Shown here: positions 16,163 through 23,822 of the stretch, piece by piece
How positions within the stretch are numbered: position 1 is the first letter of the stretch
Layout: every line of letters starts with the position of its first letter
DNA from: Gemmatimonadota bacterium
GTDB lineage: Bacteria > Gemmatimonadota > Gemmatimonadetes > JACCXV01 > JAHWKZ01
DNA length: 41,066 nucleotides
Direction: 5' to 3'
Assembly: GCA_025931135.1 (NCBI GenBank)
Contig: JAICNR010000004.1
Location: 1 to 41,066, forward strand
Program-made: the position numbers and the translations under genes
The notes under the pieces: model-generated
What the model was told of the DNA's origin: nothing
Seen by the model: only the letters and a program-made list of their open reading frames with translations
Databases searched by the model: none

Positions 16163-17425
16163 TCATGGAGACTCCCAGTTCAGCGCCGCCTCCTCGATCG
16201 CGTCGCACGCCGCCCCGACGCCGTCCTCAGCGCGCACTGTCTCGCCGATGCGTGCGGCCCGGGCCAGCAAGGCGGGGTCGTCGAGGAGCGCTCTGAGCTC
16301 GGCGGCGACCCGGTCGGCCTGATAGCGCTTCGGGGGCAAGGTCTTCGCCACCCCGATCCGCGTCGCCCGGCGCGCGTTGTCCGGCTGGTCGCCGGCCCAC
16401 GGGACCGCCAGCATCGGACGTCCCGAGCGCAGCGCCTGGGCCAACGTGCCCATTCCGGCGTGATGGACGATCGCCGTGGCACGGGGAAACAGCGCACCGT
16501 ATGGCGCGCGCTCGATTACGATCGCGTCGTCCCCGAGAGGCGCTTCCGGTCGGTTCGAGGGATCGTCGCCGACCAGGAGGACTGCGCGCTTCCCCAGCAT
16601 TCGCGCCGCGGCGAGGCTCTCCTCGTAGAACGATCCCGCGACCGCCACCGCCGAGGTCCCGAGCGTGAACACGATCGGCGCCGGCCCGGCGTCGAGAAAC
16701 GCCTCGAGCGGCGCGGTGCCGGGATCCGCGGCCAGCGGGGGATCTCGGAACAGGAAGCCGGTCAGCTTGGCGCTCGCCGGCCAGTCGCGCTGGGGCTCGG
16801 CGATGACGCGCGAGAAGAGCCCCAGCGTCAGCAACGGGGAGTGCTGACCCTCGTAGAGGGGGTGACCACCCGGCGGCAGCCCGTGCTCCTCGCGAAGCTC
16901 GCGAACCGGCTCGATCCAGGACCTCGTGATCTCTCGAGCCAGCCGGATCAGGAGGTCCGGAACCCCCGGCATCCCATGCACGCGCCACGCCCGCGGAGGC
17001 GGCGGGGCGACCGGCAGGTCGTATCGTGAGAAGAAGGGGAATGGCGAGAGAACAGTCGAGGCCCACGCCATTTCCCGCTCTTCGGCGACGATCGGTCCCG
17101 CGAACGTCAGCGGGTGGGTGACGATCATGTCGGCGTCACGCGCGGCGTCGGCCGTATCGAGGTACGAGTCGCGGAGGTGCGGAAGCACGACGTTCCGGAT
17201 CACGAATTCAGCCCCGAGGCGCGGGTCCATCGCGATCTTTCGGTCGTTCGGATCCGCGTCCGGGCGGACCGGCCGGAACCCGATCCCCTCGGCCTCGACA
17301 GCTGCGCGGTAGAAATCGTGGGTCCCGATCATCGGTTCGTGGCCGCGCGCGGCGAGCCCGCGGCCCAGCGCGAGGTACGGGTCGAGGTCTCCCAGCGTGC
17401 CGAAGGTCGTGATCAGGACGCGCAT
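16163..17425 (-). CDS. MGT-type glycosyltransferase (GT1, GT-B fold), copy 2
   Basis: A 420-residue paralogue of the protein at 9395-10654. Both share the MR-L-TTFGT-GDL-PYLA start, SFFSR/PFFSR, an ELREE/REL segment with GLPPGG, EGQHSPL, VFTLG(S/T)SAV and PW--DQPDNARR. The donor-site motif reads HHAGMGT here, where copy 1 has HHGGIGT, so one glycine of the usual HGGxGT is replaced by alanine. Copy 2 also lacks three residues near position 65. Function should be glycosyl transfer to a small lipophilic acceptor; different acceptors for the two copies are possible. It ends three bases from the cyclase gene, convergently, and is divergent from the ars operon. Confidence 0.92.
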   Translation of the reverse strand: MRVLITTFGTLGDLDPYLALGRGLAARGHEPMIGTHDFYRAAVEAEGIGFRPVRPDADPNDRKIAMDPRLGAEFVIRNVVLPHLRDSYLDTADAARDADMIVTHPLTFAGPIVAEEREMAWASTVLSPFPFFSRYDLPVAPPPPRAWRVHGMPGVPDLLIRLAREITRSWIEPVRELREEHGLPPGGHPLYEGQHSPLLTLGLFSRVIAEPQRDWPASAKLTGFLFRDPPLAADPGTAPLEAFLDAGPAPIVFTLGTSAVAVAGSFYEESLAAARMLGKRAVLLVGDDPSNRPEAPLGDDAIVIERAPYGALFPRATAIVHHAGMGTLAQALRSGRPMLAVPWAGDQPDNARRATRIGVAKTLPPKRYQADRVAAELRALLDDPALLARAARIGETVRAEDGVGAACDAIEEAALNWESP

Positions 17426-17489
17426 CGGAACAGTGTAGGCCGTCGCGGGAGCCGGGAGCTACCGGTCCGGATGCTCGTCCCGCTTTCGT

Positions 17490-17505
17490 ATCAAGATTCG
17501 TTGAT
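17490..17505. promoter_or_regulatory. ArsR-type operator palindrome
   Basis: A perfect inverted repeat ATCAA-GATTCG-TTGAT, 13 bases before the arsR start codon. ATCAA-N6-TTGAT fits the operators bound by ArsR/SmtB-family repressors. Its place in the 93-base gap between the glycosyltransferase and arsR suggests that ArsR represses its own operon and releases on arsenite binding. It could also affect the divergent gene. Confidence 0.75.
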
Positions 17506-17518
17506 GTAAGTTGGTTCC

Positions 17519-17839
17519 ATGGTCCTCGCTCCTTCGATTCCGGTGGCCCGGGCAGCGGCGGTCTTTCAGGCCCTTTCCGACGAGAAGCGGCTTCGCATCC
17601 TCGGGCTCCTGGTTGGCGGCGAGCAGTGCGTCTGCGAGCTGACCGAGGCGCTCGACCTCCCCCAGTCCCTGCTCTCGTTCCACCTCAAGGCGCTCAAGGC
17701 GGCCGGCCTGGTCGCCGACCGACGTGACGGGCGGTGGGTCCATTACTCGCTGAGGCCGTCGGGCCTGGAAGAGGCGAAGGACGCGCTCGATGCGCTGGTC
17801 GTCGAGCCGATACCGCGTGCGAAGGCAGCCCGATGCTGA
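17519..17839 (+). CDS. arsR: ArsR-family arsenite-responsive repressor
   Basis: A 106-residue winged-helix repressor. The core has FQALSDEKRLRIL, a recognition helix in SLLSFHLKALKAAGLV and the wing DRRDGRWVHYSL. Cys37 and Cys39 in EQCVCEL are the cysteine pair that binds As(III) in classical ArsR proteins; a further cysteine is the last residue. It should repress the operon until arsenite is present. An ATCAA-N6-TTGAT palindrome precedes it. Its stop codon lies inside the start of the metallophosphoesterase gene (7-base overlap), and acr3 follows, so the arsenic assignment rests on both motif and context. Confidence 0.94.
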   Translation: MVLAPSIPVARAAAVFQALSDEKRLRILGLLVGGEQCVCELTEALDLPQSLLSFHLKALKAAGLVADRRDGRWVHYSLRPSGLEEAKDALDALVVEPIPRAKAARC

Positions 17840-18606
17840 GCTCCTGGCACTGCGCGCTGATCGCCGATGTCCACGGCAACCTGCCCGCGCTCGAGGCTGT
17901 CCTCGAAGACATCCAGCGACGCGGCGTGGATGCGGCCTACCACCTGGGAGACCTGGTGGGATATGCGCCGTGGCCGGACGAGGTGGTGGCGCGGCTCGCC
18001 GAGGCGGGGATCGCGGGTGTCGCCGGGAACTACGACTCCACCGTGGCAACCGGCGCCGACCACTGCGGCTGCCGAGCTGAGAGTCCCGAGCAGGAGGCGC
18101 TCGCCCACGAGAGCTATGCCTGGACGCTGGCGCGGGTGACGCTCGAGACGAAAGCCCGGCTCCGAGCGCTTCCGTTCCGCATCGACCTCCGGCCGGGCGG
18201 GGGTCACCATTCCGGGCCGACGCTCCATCTCTTCCACGGCGCGCCTACCCTAAATACGCTCTACTGGGACGAGAGCCGCCCGGACGACTTCGCTCGCAAG
18301 ATGGCGGCGAAGCTGGGCGCGATCGAGGGCGACGCCATGGTCTTCGGTCACACGCACGTTCCGTGGCAACGCGAAGTCGACGGAATGCTGTTCGCGAACG
18401 CGGGGTCGGTCGGGCGACCCAAGGACGGTGATCCGCGCGCCTCTTGGGCGATCGCATCCTGGGACGGTTCGGCGATCCAGATCGAGCCCGTGAGGACCGA
18501 CTACGACGTCGAGCGCGCAGCCAGGGCGATCCTCGTGAGCGAGCTTCCCGACACGTTCGCCGACGACCTGAAGCATGGCGGGACGAAACGGGTCGGAGCC
18601 GCATGA
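17833..18606 (+). CDS. Calcineurin-like metallophosphoesterase in ars operon
   Basis: A 257-residue cytoplasmic phosphoesterase of the YfcE/MJ0936-like group. The two-metal site is complete: Asp12-Val-His14, Asp40 in LGDLVGY, Asn66 in GNYD (usual GNHD), His in LFHGAP, and GHTHVP near residue 175. Two cysteines in HCGCR (Cys78, Cys80) follow the GNYD motif. Members hydrolyse phosphodiesters or phosphomonoesters; the substrate here is unknown. The gene overlaps arsR by seven bases and acr3 by four (ATGA), so it is translated together with the arsenite genes. That arrangement implies a role in arsenic tolerance, which is inference. Confidence 0.9.
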   Translation: MLSSWHCALIADVHGNLPALEAVLEDIQRRGVDAAYHLGDLVGYAPWPDEVVARLAEAGIAGVAGNYDSTVATGADHCGCRAESPEQEALAHESYAWTLARVTLETKARLRALPFRIDLRPGGGHHSGPTLHLFHGAPTLNTLYWDESRPDDFARKMAAKLGAIEGDAMVFGHTHVPWQREVDGMLFANAGSVGRPKDGDPRASWAIASWDGSAIQIEPVRTDYDVERAARAILVSELPDTFADDLKHGGTKRVGAA

Positions 18607-19706
18607 CGGGTCGACTGGCCTTCCTCGATCGATACCTGACGCTGTGGATCTTCCTGGCGATGGCGGGCGGTGTGGCGCTGGGCCGGTTGGTCCCGGTCAT
18701 CCCCACGGCCCTCGACGCGATCGCGATCGGGACCACGTCGATTCCGATCGCCGCCGGCCTCATCCTGATGATGTATCCGCCGCTCGCCAAGGTGCGGTAC
18801 GAGCAGCTGCCGAGGGTCTTCCGTGACATCAAGGTGCTGGGGCTCTCCCTCGCTTTGAACTGGGTCGTGGGTCCGGCGCTCATGTTCCTCCTCGCGATCG
18901 CGTTCCTCGCGGATCGGCCCGAGTACATGATCGGGATCATCCTGATCGGGCTGGCGCGCTGCATCGCCATGGTGATCGTGTGGAACGACCTGGCGGCAGG
19001 AGACGCGGAGTACGCCGCGGGGCTGGTGGCGTTCAACTCCGTCTTCCAGGTGGTGTTCTTCGCGGCGTACGCGTGGCTGTTCATCGGCGTGCTGCCCGGC
19101 GTGCTGGGACTGGAAGGCGCGCGGGTCGACGTCACGACGCGTGAGATCGCGACCTCGGTGTTCGTCTACCTGGGCATCCCGTTCCTGGCCGGAATGGCGA
19201 CGCGATGGATCGGGCTGAGGACCAAGGGTCGTGCGTGGTACGAGTCGGAGTTCGTCCCGCGAATCTCGCCGCTCACCTTGATCGCGCTCCTGTTCACGAT
19301 CGTCGTCATGTTCTCCTTTCAGGGGGACGCGATCCTGGAGCGTCCGTTCGACGCGGTGCGGATCGCGGCGCCATTGCTCGTCTATTTCGTCATCATGTTC
19401 TTCACGGCGTTCTGGCTGTCGTGGAAGGCCGGAGCCGACTATCCGAAGGCGACCACCCTCTCGTTCACGGCGGCGTCGAACAACTTCGAGCTGGCGATCG
19501 CGGTTGCGGTGGCCACGTTCGGGATCGGGCACGGTGCGGCGTTCGCCGCCGTGATCGGACCGCTCGTGGAGGTGCCGGTCCTGATCTCCCTGGTCGCGGT
19601 GGCGCTTCGCATCCGCAGCCGCTGGTTCCCCGACGACCCGGCCGAGCTGGCGCGGGTCCGGACCTGTGCGATCGATGTCGAGACCTCGCCCGCAGTCCAG
19701 AGGTAG
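18603..19706 (+). CDS. acr3: Arsenite efflux permease, ACR3 family
   Basis: A 367-residue membrane protein with about ten hydrophobic segments, the usual size of bacterial ACR3 carriers. Cys120 in [16 protein letters not shown] is the conserved cysteine needed for arsenite transport in the family, and [17 protein letters not shown] is the second signature near the C-terminus. It exports As(OH)3 or arsenite across the inner membrane using the proton gradient. It starts inside the phosphoesterase stop codon (ATGA). No arsC arsenate reductase is found in this window, so reduction of arsenate would need a gene elsewhere. Confidence 0.96.
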   Translation: MTGRLAFLDRYLTLWIFLAMAGGVALGRLVPVIPTALDAIAIGTTSIPIAAGLILMMYPPLAKVRYEQLPRVFRDIKVLGLSLALNWVVGPALMFLLAIAFLADRPEYMIGIILIGLARCIAMVIVWNDLAAGDAEYAAGLVAFNSVFQVVFFAAYAWLFIGVLPGVLGLEGARVDVTTREIATSVFVYLGIPFLAGMATRWIGLRTKGRAWYESEFVPRISPLTLIALLFTIVVMFSFQGDAILERPFDAVRIAAPLLVYFVIMFFTAFWLSWKAGADYPKATTLSFTAASNNFELAIAVAVATFGIGHGAAFAAVIGPLVEVPVLISLVAVALRIRSRWFPDDPAELARVRTCAIDVETSPAVQR

Positions 19707-20289
19707 GATCTCGTCCCCGTTGCCTGTCTACGCGCTGCTCCTGGTCTGGGGCGCGCTAGCGGTCGCCGCGGGGGCCGCGGGGTGGGTGGCGGACTCGCCG
19801 GTTCCACCGCCTGCCATCGCGGCGGGTCTGATCGCCGCCTGGCTCGTCGCATACCGAGTCTCGGAACGCATGAAGGGCTGGGTCCGCGCCGTGCCCCTCA
19901 GTGCTCTGATTGCGATCCACCTCGTGCGCTTCGTCGGGGCCTGGTTCATCGCGCTCTACCGCCGTGGGGAGCTGCCGTTCGAGTTTGCCGTTCCCGGTGG
20001 GTGGGGGGACATCCTGGCCGCCGCGGGCGCGGCCGCGCTCCTCGTAGGGGCGATTCCGGCGCGGACACGGGGGCGCCGAGGGGCCGTCCTGGCGTGGAAC
20101 GTGCTCGGTGTGCTCGACATCCTGTACGTCCTGGTCACCGCGGCGGGGCTCTTTGTCGCCGACCCGACGCAGCTGACGCCCCTGACGCGACTGCCTCTCT
20201 CTCTGCTGCCGACCTACTTCGTGCCGCTGGTCGTCCTCTCCCACCTGCGGATCTTCGGTTGGTTGCGCGAGACGCGCTCTCGCCCCTGA
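19675..20289 (+). CDS. Multi-pass membrane protein at the end of the ars operon
   Basis: About 204 residues with five or six hydrophobic segments, for example [49 protein letters not shown] and [19 protein letters not shown]. The loops are short and a basic cluster (RTRGRRG) lies in the middle. I recognise no family. The start is uncertain. ATG 19675 would overlap acr3 by 32 bases, GTG 19666 by 41, while TTG 19720, 13 bases after an AGGTAGG, would begin outside acr3. In any case it is likely cotranscribed with acr3. It converges on the radical SAM gene four bases away. Confidence 0.75.
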   Translation: MSRPRPQSRGRISSPLPVYALLLVWGALAVAAGAAGWVADSPVPPPAIAAGLIAAWLVAYRVSERMKGWVRAVPLSALIAIHLVRFVGAWFIALYRRGELPFEFAVPGGWGDILAAAGAAALLVGAIPARTRGRRGAVLAWNVLGVLDILYVLVTAAGLFVADPTQLTPLTRLPLSLLPTYFVPLVVLSHLRIFGWLRETRSRP

Positions 20290-20293
20290 ACGA

Positions 20294-21274
20294 TCAGCCC
20301 TGGCCCCGAGTCCGCAGCGCCCGAGCGGTTTCGCCCACTCGGAGCGACGCGTCGAAGATGCGCCCCACGCGGATCCCGCCCGGAAGGCGATGGCGGCCGA
20401 GAGCGTGGAGGCCGATTGACGCAACGCAGCCGCAGTTGGCGCAGTCCGGCTTCCCGCCGAACTGACACGGCGTCACGCGGGTCTCGAGGTCCGCGGAGAG
20501 GCACCGGGTCACGCGCGCGAAGACGCACTCGCTCGGGTCGCGGGGAGGCTCCAGATAGGCATCCAGCATCCCGCGGTTGGCGAGCAGTTTCGGAAACCGC
20601 CGTCGGATGGCGTCCAGCTCCGCGACCGCCTTGCGTCGCATGGCCGGCGACAGGATCTCCTCGCACGACTCCCCCACCTGAGGAGTGAAGAAGCTGATCC
20701 GAATCGACTTCACCTCCGGGCGCTCGCTCCATGTCCGCACGAACTCCGTGAGGTAGCCGTCGCGACGGGTCATCTGGCTCGTAACCGTGCAATGGACGAT
20801 GATCCGGTGACCCTCGATGTTGGCGAGGATTCGCTCGTAGGTGGCGGGTTTCCGGCGAACGTCGTGCTCGGGCTGGAGCCCGTCGATGGAGACCACGACC
20901 GTGAGATCCTCGATGTGGGCCCAGGCGGGCGGGATGCGACGGACCGCGCTCGTCACGACCTCGACACGGACTCCGCGGTCCGCCAGCTGCGGAAGCAGCA
21001 CGTCCAGTTCCCGATAGCGAACCAGGGGCTCGCCGCCCACGATGTGGACGATCAATGGACGCTGGCGGTCGACCAGCTCGAGGATCCCTTCGACGAGGGC
21101 AGGGCCTGTTCGATCCGCCAGCGATGTGAGGGGGACACCGTCCAGGTGCTCGGGCTGGTAGGCGTAGCAGCCCGGACAGGAGAGGGGGCAGCGGGTCGTG
21201 ATCTCGATGGAGAGGGACGGAGCGTATCCGCGGAGGATCCGCGTCCAAGCCCGTACGACGTGAATACGATGCAC
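20294..21274 (-). CDS. Radical SAM protein with extra cysteines near the C-terminus
   Basis: A 326-residue radical SAM enzyme that starts at GTG 21274. Cys29, Cys33 and Cys36 in RCPLSCPGCY form the CX3CX2C cluster motif, and HIVGGEPL supplies the GGE motif for SAM binding. VVSIDGL follows. Near residues 245-285 come cysteines in ECVFARVTRC, TPCQFGGKPDCANCGC, a pattern that suggests a second iron-sulfur cluster or a SPASM-like zinc/iron site. It is not close to HpnH, and it lacks the features of a methyltransferase-type enzyme. The substrate is unknown. Ars and ArsN1-like genes are nearby, but nothing in the protein ties it to arsenic. Confidence 0.9.
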   Translation of the reverse strand: MHRIHVVRAWTRILRGYAPSLSIEITTRCPLSCPGCYAYQPEHLDGVPLTSLADRTGPALVEGILELVDRQRPLIVHIVGGEPLVRYRELDVLLPQLADRGVRVEVVTSAVRRIPPAWAHIEDLTVVVSIDGLQPEHDVRRKPATYERILANIEGHRIIVHCTVTSQMTRRDGYLTEFVRTWSERPEVKSIRISFFTPQVGESCEEILSPAMRRKAVAELDAIRRRFPKLLANRGMLDAYLEPPRDPSECVFARVTRCLSADLETRVTPCQFGGKPDCANCGCVASIGLHALGRHRLPGGIRVGRIFDASLRVGETARALRTRGQG

Positions 21275-21436
21275 GTGTACCTCACCGTTGCTTCGGCGAG
21301 CGACGTGGCCCTCTCGGACGATAGCTCTCGCGGGGCGCGGCAGCCAGCGGATGGGACCCGGGCTCGTAAGCCATCGAACGGTGTATTCTAGGCGGATCGA
21401 CGATCATATACGATTGGATAAGGAAGGATAGGGGTC

Positions 21437-21862
21437 GTGAGGAAGATCCTGCGCGCGGCGATCGGAACGGTATTGTTCCTGGAGGGGCTGGCGTTCTTCG
21501 GGGGAGTCGCGCTCCACCTGGGAATTCCCATCCCTTCGCCCTACGTCGAGAAACTCTCCTACAGCTCTGCGCTTGCGGAGATCATCAGCGGTGTCGTGCT
21601 CCTGGTGGCGGCCGTCGCGACCGCGGTTCAACCGCGGTTCGCGTGGAAGCTGGCGGTGGTGGGTCACGTCCTGGGCGTGGCCAGCATCGCGTGGGGAATC
21701 GCGAACCGAGGATCCGCAGTGGGCGAGACCAGCCACCATCCGGCGATGCTCCTGATGCTCATCGTCGTCGTGATCGGGCTCTCGATGCCGTTCTGCCGGC
21801 AGGCGCTCGAAAACGGTCGGCACCGATCGAAGCGCCGGAGACGCTACATGCAGGCGATCTAG
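21437..21862 (+). CDS. Small multi-pass membrane protein
   Basis: A 141-residue protein starting at GTG 21437 with a purine-rich AGGAAGGATAGGGG upstream. Four hydrophobic segments are visible: GTVLFLEGLAFFGGVALHLG, EIISGVVLLVAAVATA, LAVVGHVLGVASIAWGI and PAMLLMLIVVVIGLSM. The tail is very basic (RSKRRRR). No family is recognised. The last ~170 bases overlap the open frame of the next GNAT gene, and the stop codon lies at the point where the GNAT similarity begins, so the true C-terminus is questionable. Confidence 0.7.
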   Translation: MRKILRAAIGTVLFLEGLAFFGGVALHLGIPIPSPYVEKLSYSSALAEIISGVVLLVAAVATAVQPRFAWKLAVVGHVLGVASIAWGIANRGSAVGETSHHPAMLLMLIVVVIGLSMPFCRQALENGRHRSKRRRRYMQAI

Positions 21863-22341
21863 CTACGATCCGCCCCGCCGGACCCGAGGACGTTCCCGCC
21901 ATCCGGGCCATCTACGCGCCCCTGGTCACCGGATCCCACGTTTCGTTCGAGATCGTCCCCCCCTCGATCGAGGAGATGCGGGAGCGGATGGAGACGGCCC
22001 CGGTACCGTGGCTCGTCGCCGACGAGGGCAGAGTCGTCGGCTTCGCGAGCGCGGGGCCCTTCCGCTCGCGCCCGGCGTACGGCCGGACGGCCGAGGCGTC
22101 GATCTACGTGGCGGAGGAGGCTCGCCGGAAAGGCGTGGGTCGGGCCTTGGGGGAAGCCATCCTCGAAGAGCTCCGGAACGCCGGTTACCACAGCGCGATC
22201 GGGGTCGTCGCGCTCCCGAATCCGGACAGCGAGCGCCTGCTCGGGAAGCTCGGCTTCCGCTCCGTGGGAACGATCCGGGAGGCGGGGTTCAAGCTCGGTC
22301 GCTGGTGGGACGTCCAGCTCTGGCAACGCGTCCTGGAGTGA
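21691..22341 (+). CDS. Phosphinothricin/arsinothricin acetyltransferase-like GNAT (start uncertain)
   Basis: The conserved part starts near base 21862 with ATIRPAGPEDVPAIRAIY and continues with VSFEIVPPSIEEM, WLVADEGRVVGFA, AEASIYVAEEARRKGVGRAL and AGFKLGRWWDVQLWQ. That order, ending in the GFK-G-W-DV--WQ signature, is that of the PAT/Bar and ArsN1 acetyltransferases, which N-acetylate phosphinothricin or arsinothricin. No ATG, GTG or TTG lies in frame near the conserved start. The nearest is GTG 21691, which adds about 57 unrelated residues and overlaps the membrane protein gene. A frameshift at 21848-21862, real or a sequence error, would explain this. Fold is firm, substrate is not. Confidence 0.8.
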   Translation: MGNREPRIRSGRDQPPSGDAPDAHRRRDRALDAVLPAGARKRSAPIEAPETLHAGDLATIRPAGPEDVPAIRAIYAPLVTGSHVSFEIVPPSIEEMRERMETAPVPWLVADEGRVVGFASAGPFRSRPAYGRTAEASIYVAEEARRKGVGRALGEAILEELRNAGYHSAIGVVALPNPDSERLLGKLGFRSVGTIREAGFKLGRWWDVQLWQRVLE

Positions 22342-22351
22342 CGCGAGAGGC

Positions 22352-23698
22352 TCAGGCCATTGCGAGCCGGAGTGCGAGCCCGCAGAGGGCTGCCACGGCC
22401 ACGGTGGCGAGGATCCCCCATCGCCGGCGGAACAGGAGAAACGCCGCTCCGGCGGCGATCGCGACCGCGTAGGGATCCATCGTGGACCAGACCGGAACCT
22501 CGAGGTGGAGGCTCCAGCGGGACACCCATTCCGTGGCGCCGAAGAGGGTCCGGAGCGCGAACCAGACCGCGAGGTTCAGAATCACGCCCACGACTGCAGC
22601 GGTGATTCCGGAGAGTGCCGCGGTGAGCCCCTTCCGGCCGCGCAAATGCTCGATGTACGGCGCGCCGACGAAGATCCACAGGAAGCACGGCGCGAACGTC
22701 ACCCACGTCGTCACGACGGACCCAACCACGCCCGCAACGATCGGATCCAGGGCGCCGGGACTCCGGTAGGCCCCCAGGAACCCGACGAACTGGACGACCA
22801 TGATCAGGGGGCCGGGCGTCGTCTCGGCCAGCCCCAGGCCATCCAGCATCTCTCCCGGGGAGAGCCAGCCGAAGTCCTCGACCGCGCGCTGGGCGATGTA
22901 GGCGAGGACCGCATAGGCGCCGCCGAAGGTCAGAACGGCCGCCTTCGAGAAGAACAGCGCCTCTGAGACGAAGACGCTCCCCCCTCCAGCGACCAGCGCG
23001 AGCAGTCCCACCGGAGCCCACCAGATACCGAGCCAGAGGAGCGCGGTCGCGATCGTGCGGGAGGCCGGCGGAGGCGGGACCGCTTCCCGCTGTGGAGGAT
23101 CTCCCGCGCCCGGCAGGGAGCGCGAGATCAGAGACTCGACCCCGGCCCGTGCTCCGAGCCATCCGACGAGCGCAGCGGCTCCGACGATCGCCGGGAATGG
23201 GACGTCGAAGGCGAACATCGCGAGGAATGCGAGGGCGGCGACAGCCACGAGGAGGGTCGAATCGAGAGCGCGGCGGCCAATCCGGACCAGCGCGTGAACG
23301 ACGATCGCCAGGACGGCGGGCTTGATTCCGTAGAAGATCGCGTCCACGACCGGAACGTCCCCCCACGCGACGTAGAGGATCGAGAGAGCCAGGATCGAAA
23401 GGAACCCGGGCAGGATGAACAGCCCTCCCGCCACCAGGCCGCCGCGCCAGCGGTGCATGAGCCAGCCGACGTACGTCGCGAGCTGCTGCGCCTCGGGCCC
23501 GGGAAGGAGCATGCAGTAGTTCAGCGCGTGAAGGAAGTGGCGCTCCGAGATCCAGCGCCGCTCGTCGACGAGCAGCCGCTGCATGACCGCGATCTGTCCC
23601 GCGGGCCCGCCGAAAGAGAGCGCCGCGACCCGTAGCCAGACCGGGATCGCCTCCCGCAGGGAGGTCGCCTGACGCACGCGCTCCGGGGAGTCGGTCAT
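22352..23698 (-). CDS. chrA: Chromate efflux transporter, long-chain ChrA
   Basis: A 448-residue membrane protein made of two homologous halves, the long CHR type. The N-terminal half has LSFGGPAGQIAVMQRL and YCMLLPGPEAQQLATYVGW; the C-terminal half has VLTFGGAYAVLAYIAQ and LAETTPGPLIMVVQFVGFL. These are the paired FGG and PGP motifs of ChrA. The two halves are joined by a Pro/Ser-rich linker around residue 205. Family members export chromate from the cytoplasm, sometimes driven by the proton gradient, and a few move sulfate. It converges on the GNAT gene and is divergent from the VOC gene. Confidence 0.95.
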   Translation of the reverse strand: MTDSPERVRQATSLREAIPVWLRVAALSFGGPAGQIAVMQRLLVDERRWISERHFLHALNYCMLLPGPEAQQLATYVGWLMHRWRGGLVAGGLFILPGFLSILALSILYVAWGDVPVVDAIFYGIKPAVLAIVVHALVRIGRRALDSTLLVAVAALAFLAMFAFDVPFPAIVGAAALVGWLGARAGVESLISRSLPGAGDPPQREAVPPPPASRTIATALLWLGIWWAPVGLLALVAGGGSVFVSEALFFSKAAVLTFGGAYAVLAYIAQRAVEDFGWLSPGEMLDGLGLAETTPGPLIMVVQFVGFLGAYRSPGALDPIVAGVVGSVVTTWVTFAPCFLWIFVGAPYIEHLRGRKGLTAALSGITAAVVGVILNLAVWFALRTLFGATEWVSRWSLHLEVPVWSTMDPYAVAIAAGAAFLLFRRRWGILATVAVAALCGLALRLAMA

Positions 23699-23822
23699 CG
23701 GAGGGGGAGGAGGAGGGTCGGGAGTCGTGACGCGTCCGAAGGGCGCTGAAAAGGGGAGGCCATGCGCCAGTAGGATAGCGTATCATGAAGGCATCGAGGA
23801 ACCCGAGGAGAGGGGGAAGATC

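Noticed and set aside
20294-21274. Radical SAM protein as ArsL (arsinothricin synthesis)
   Set aside because: It has a canonical CX3CX2C cluster and a cysteine-rich tail, and no arsM methyltransferase is nearby. The arsenic link is only proximity.
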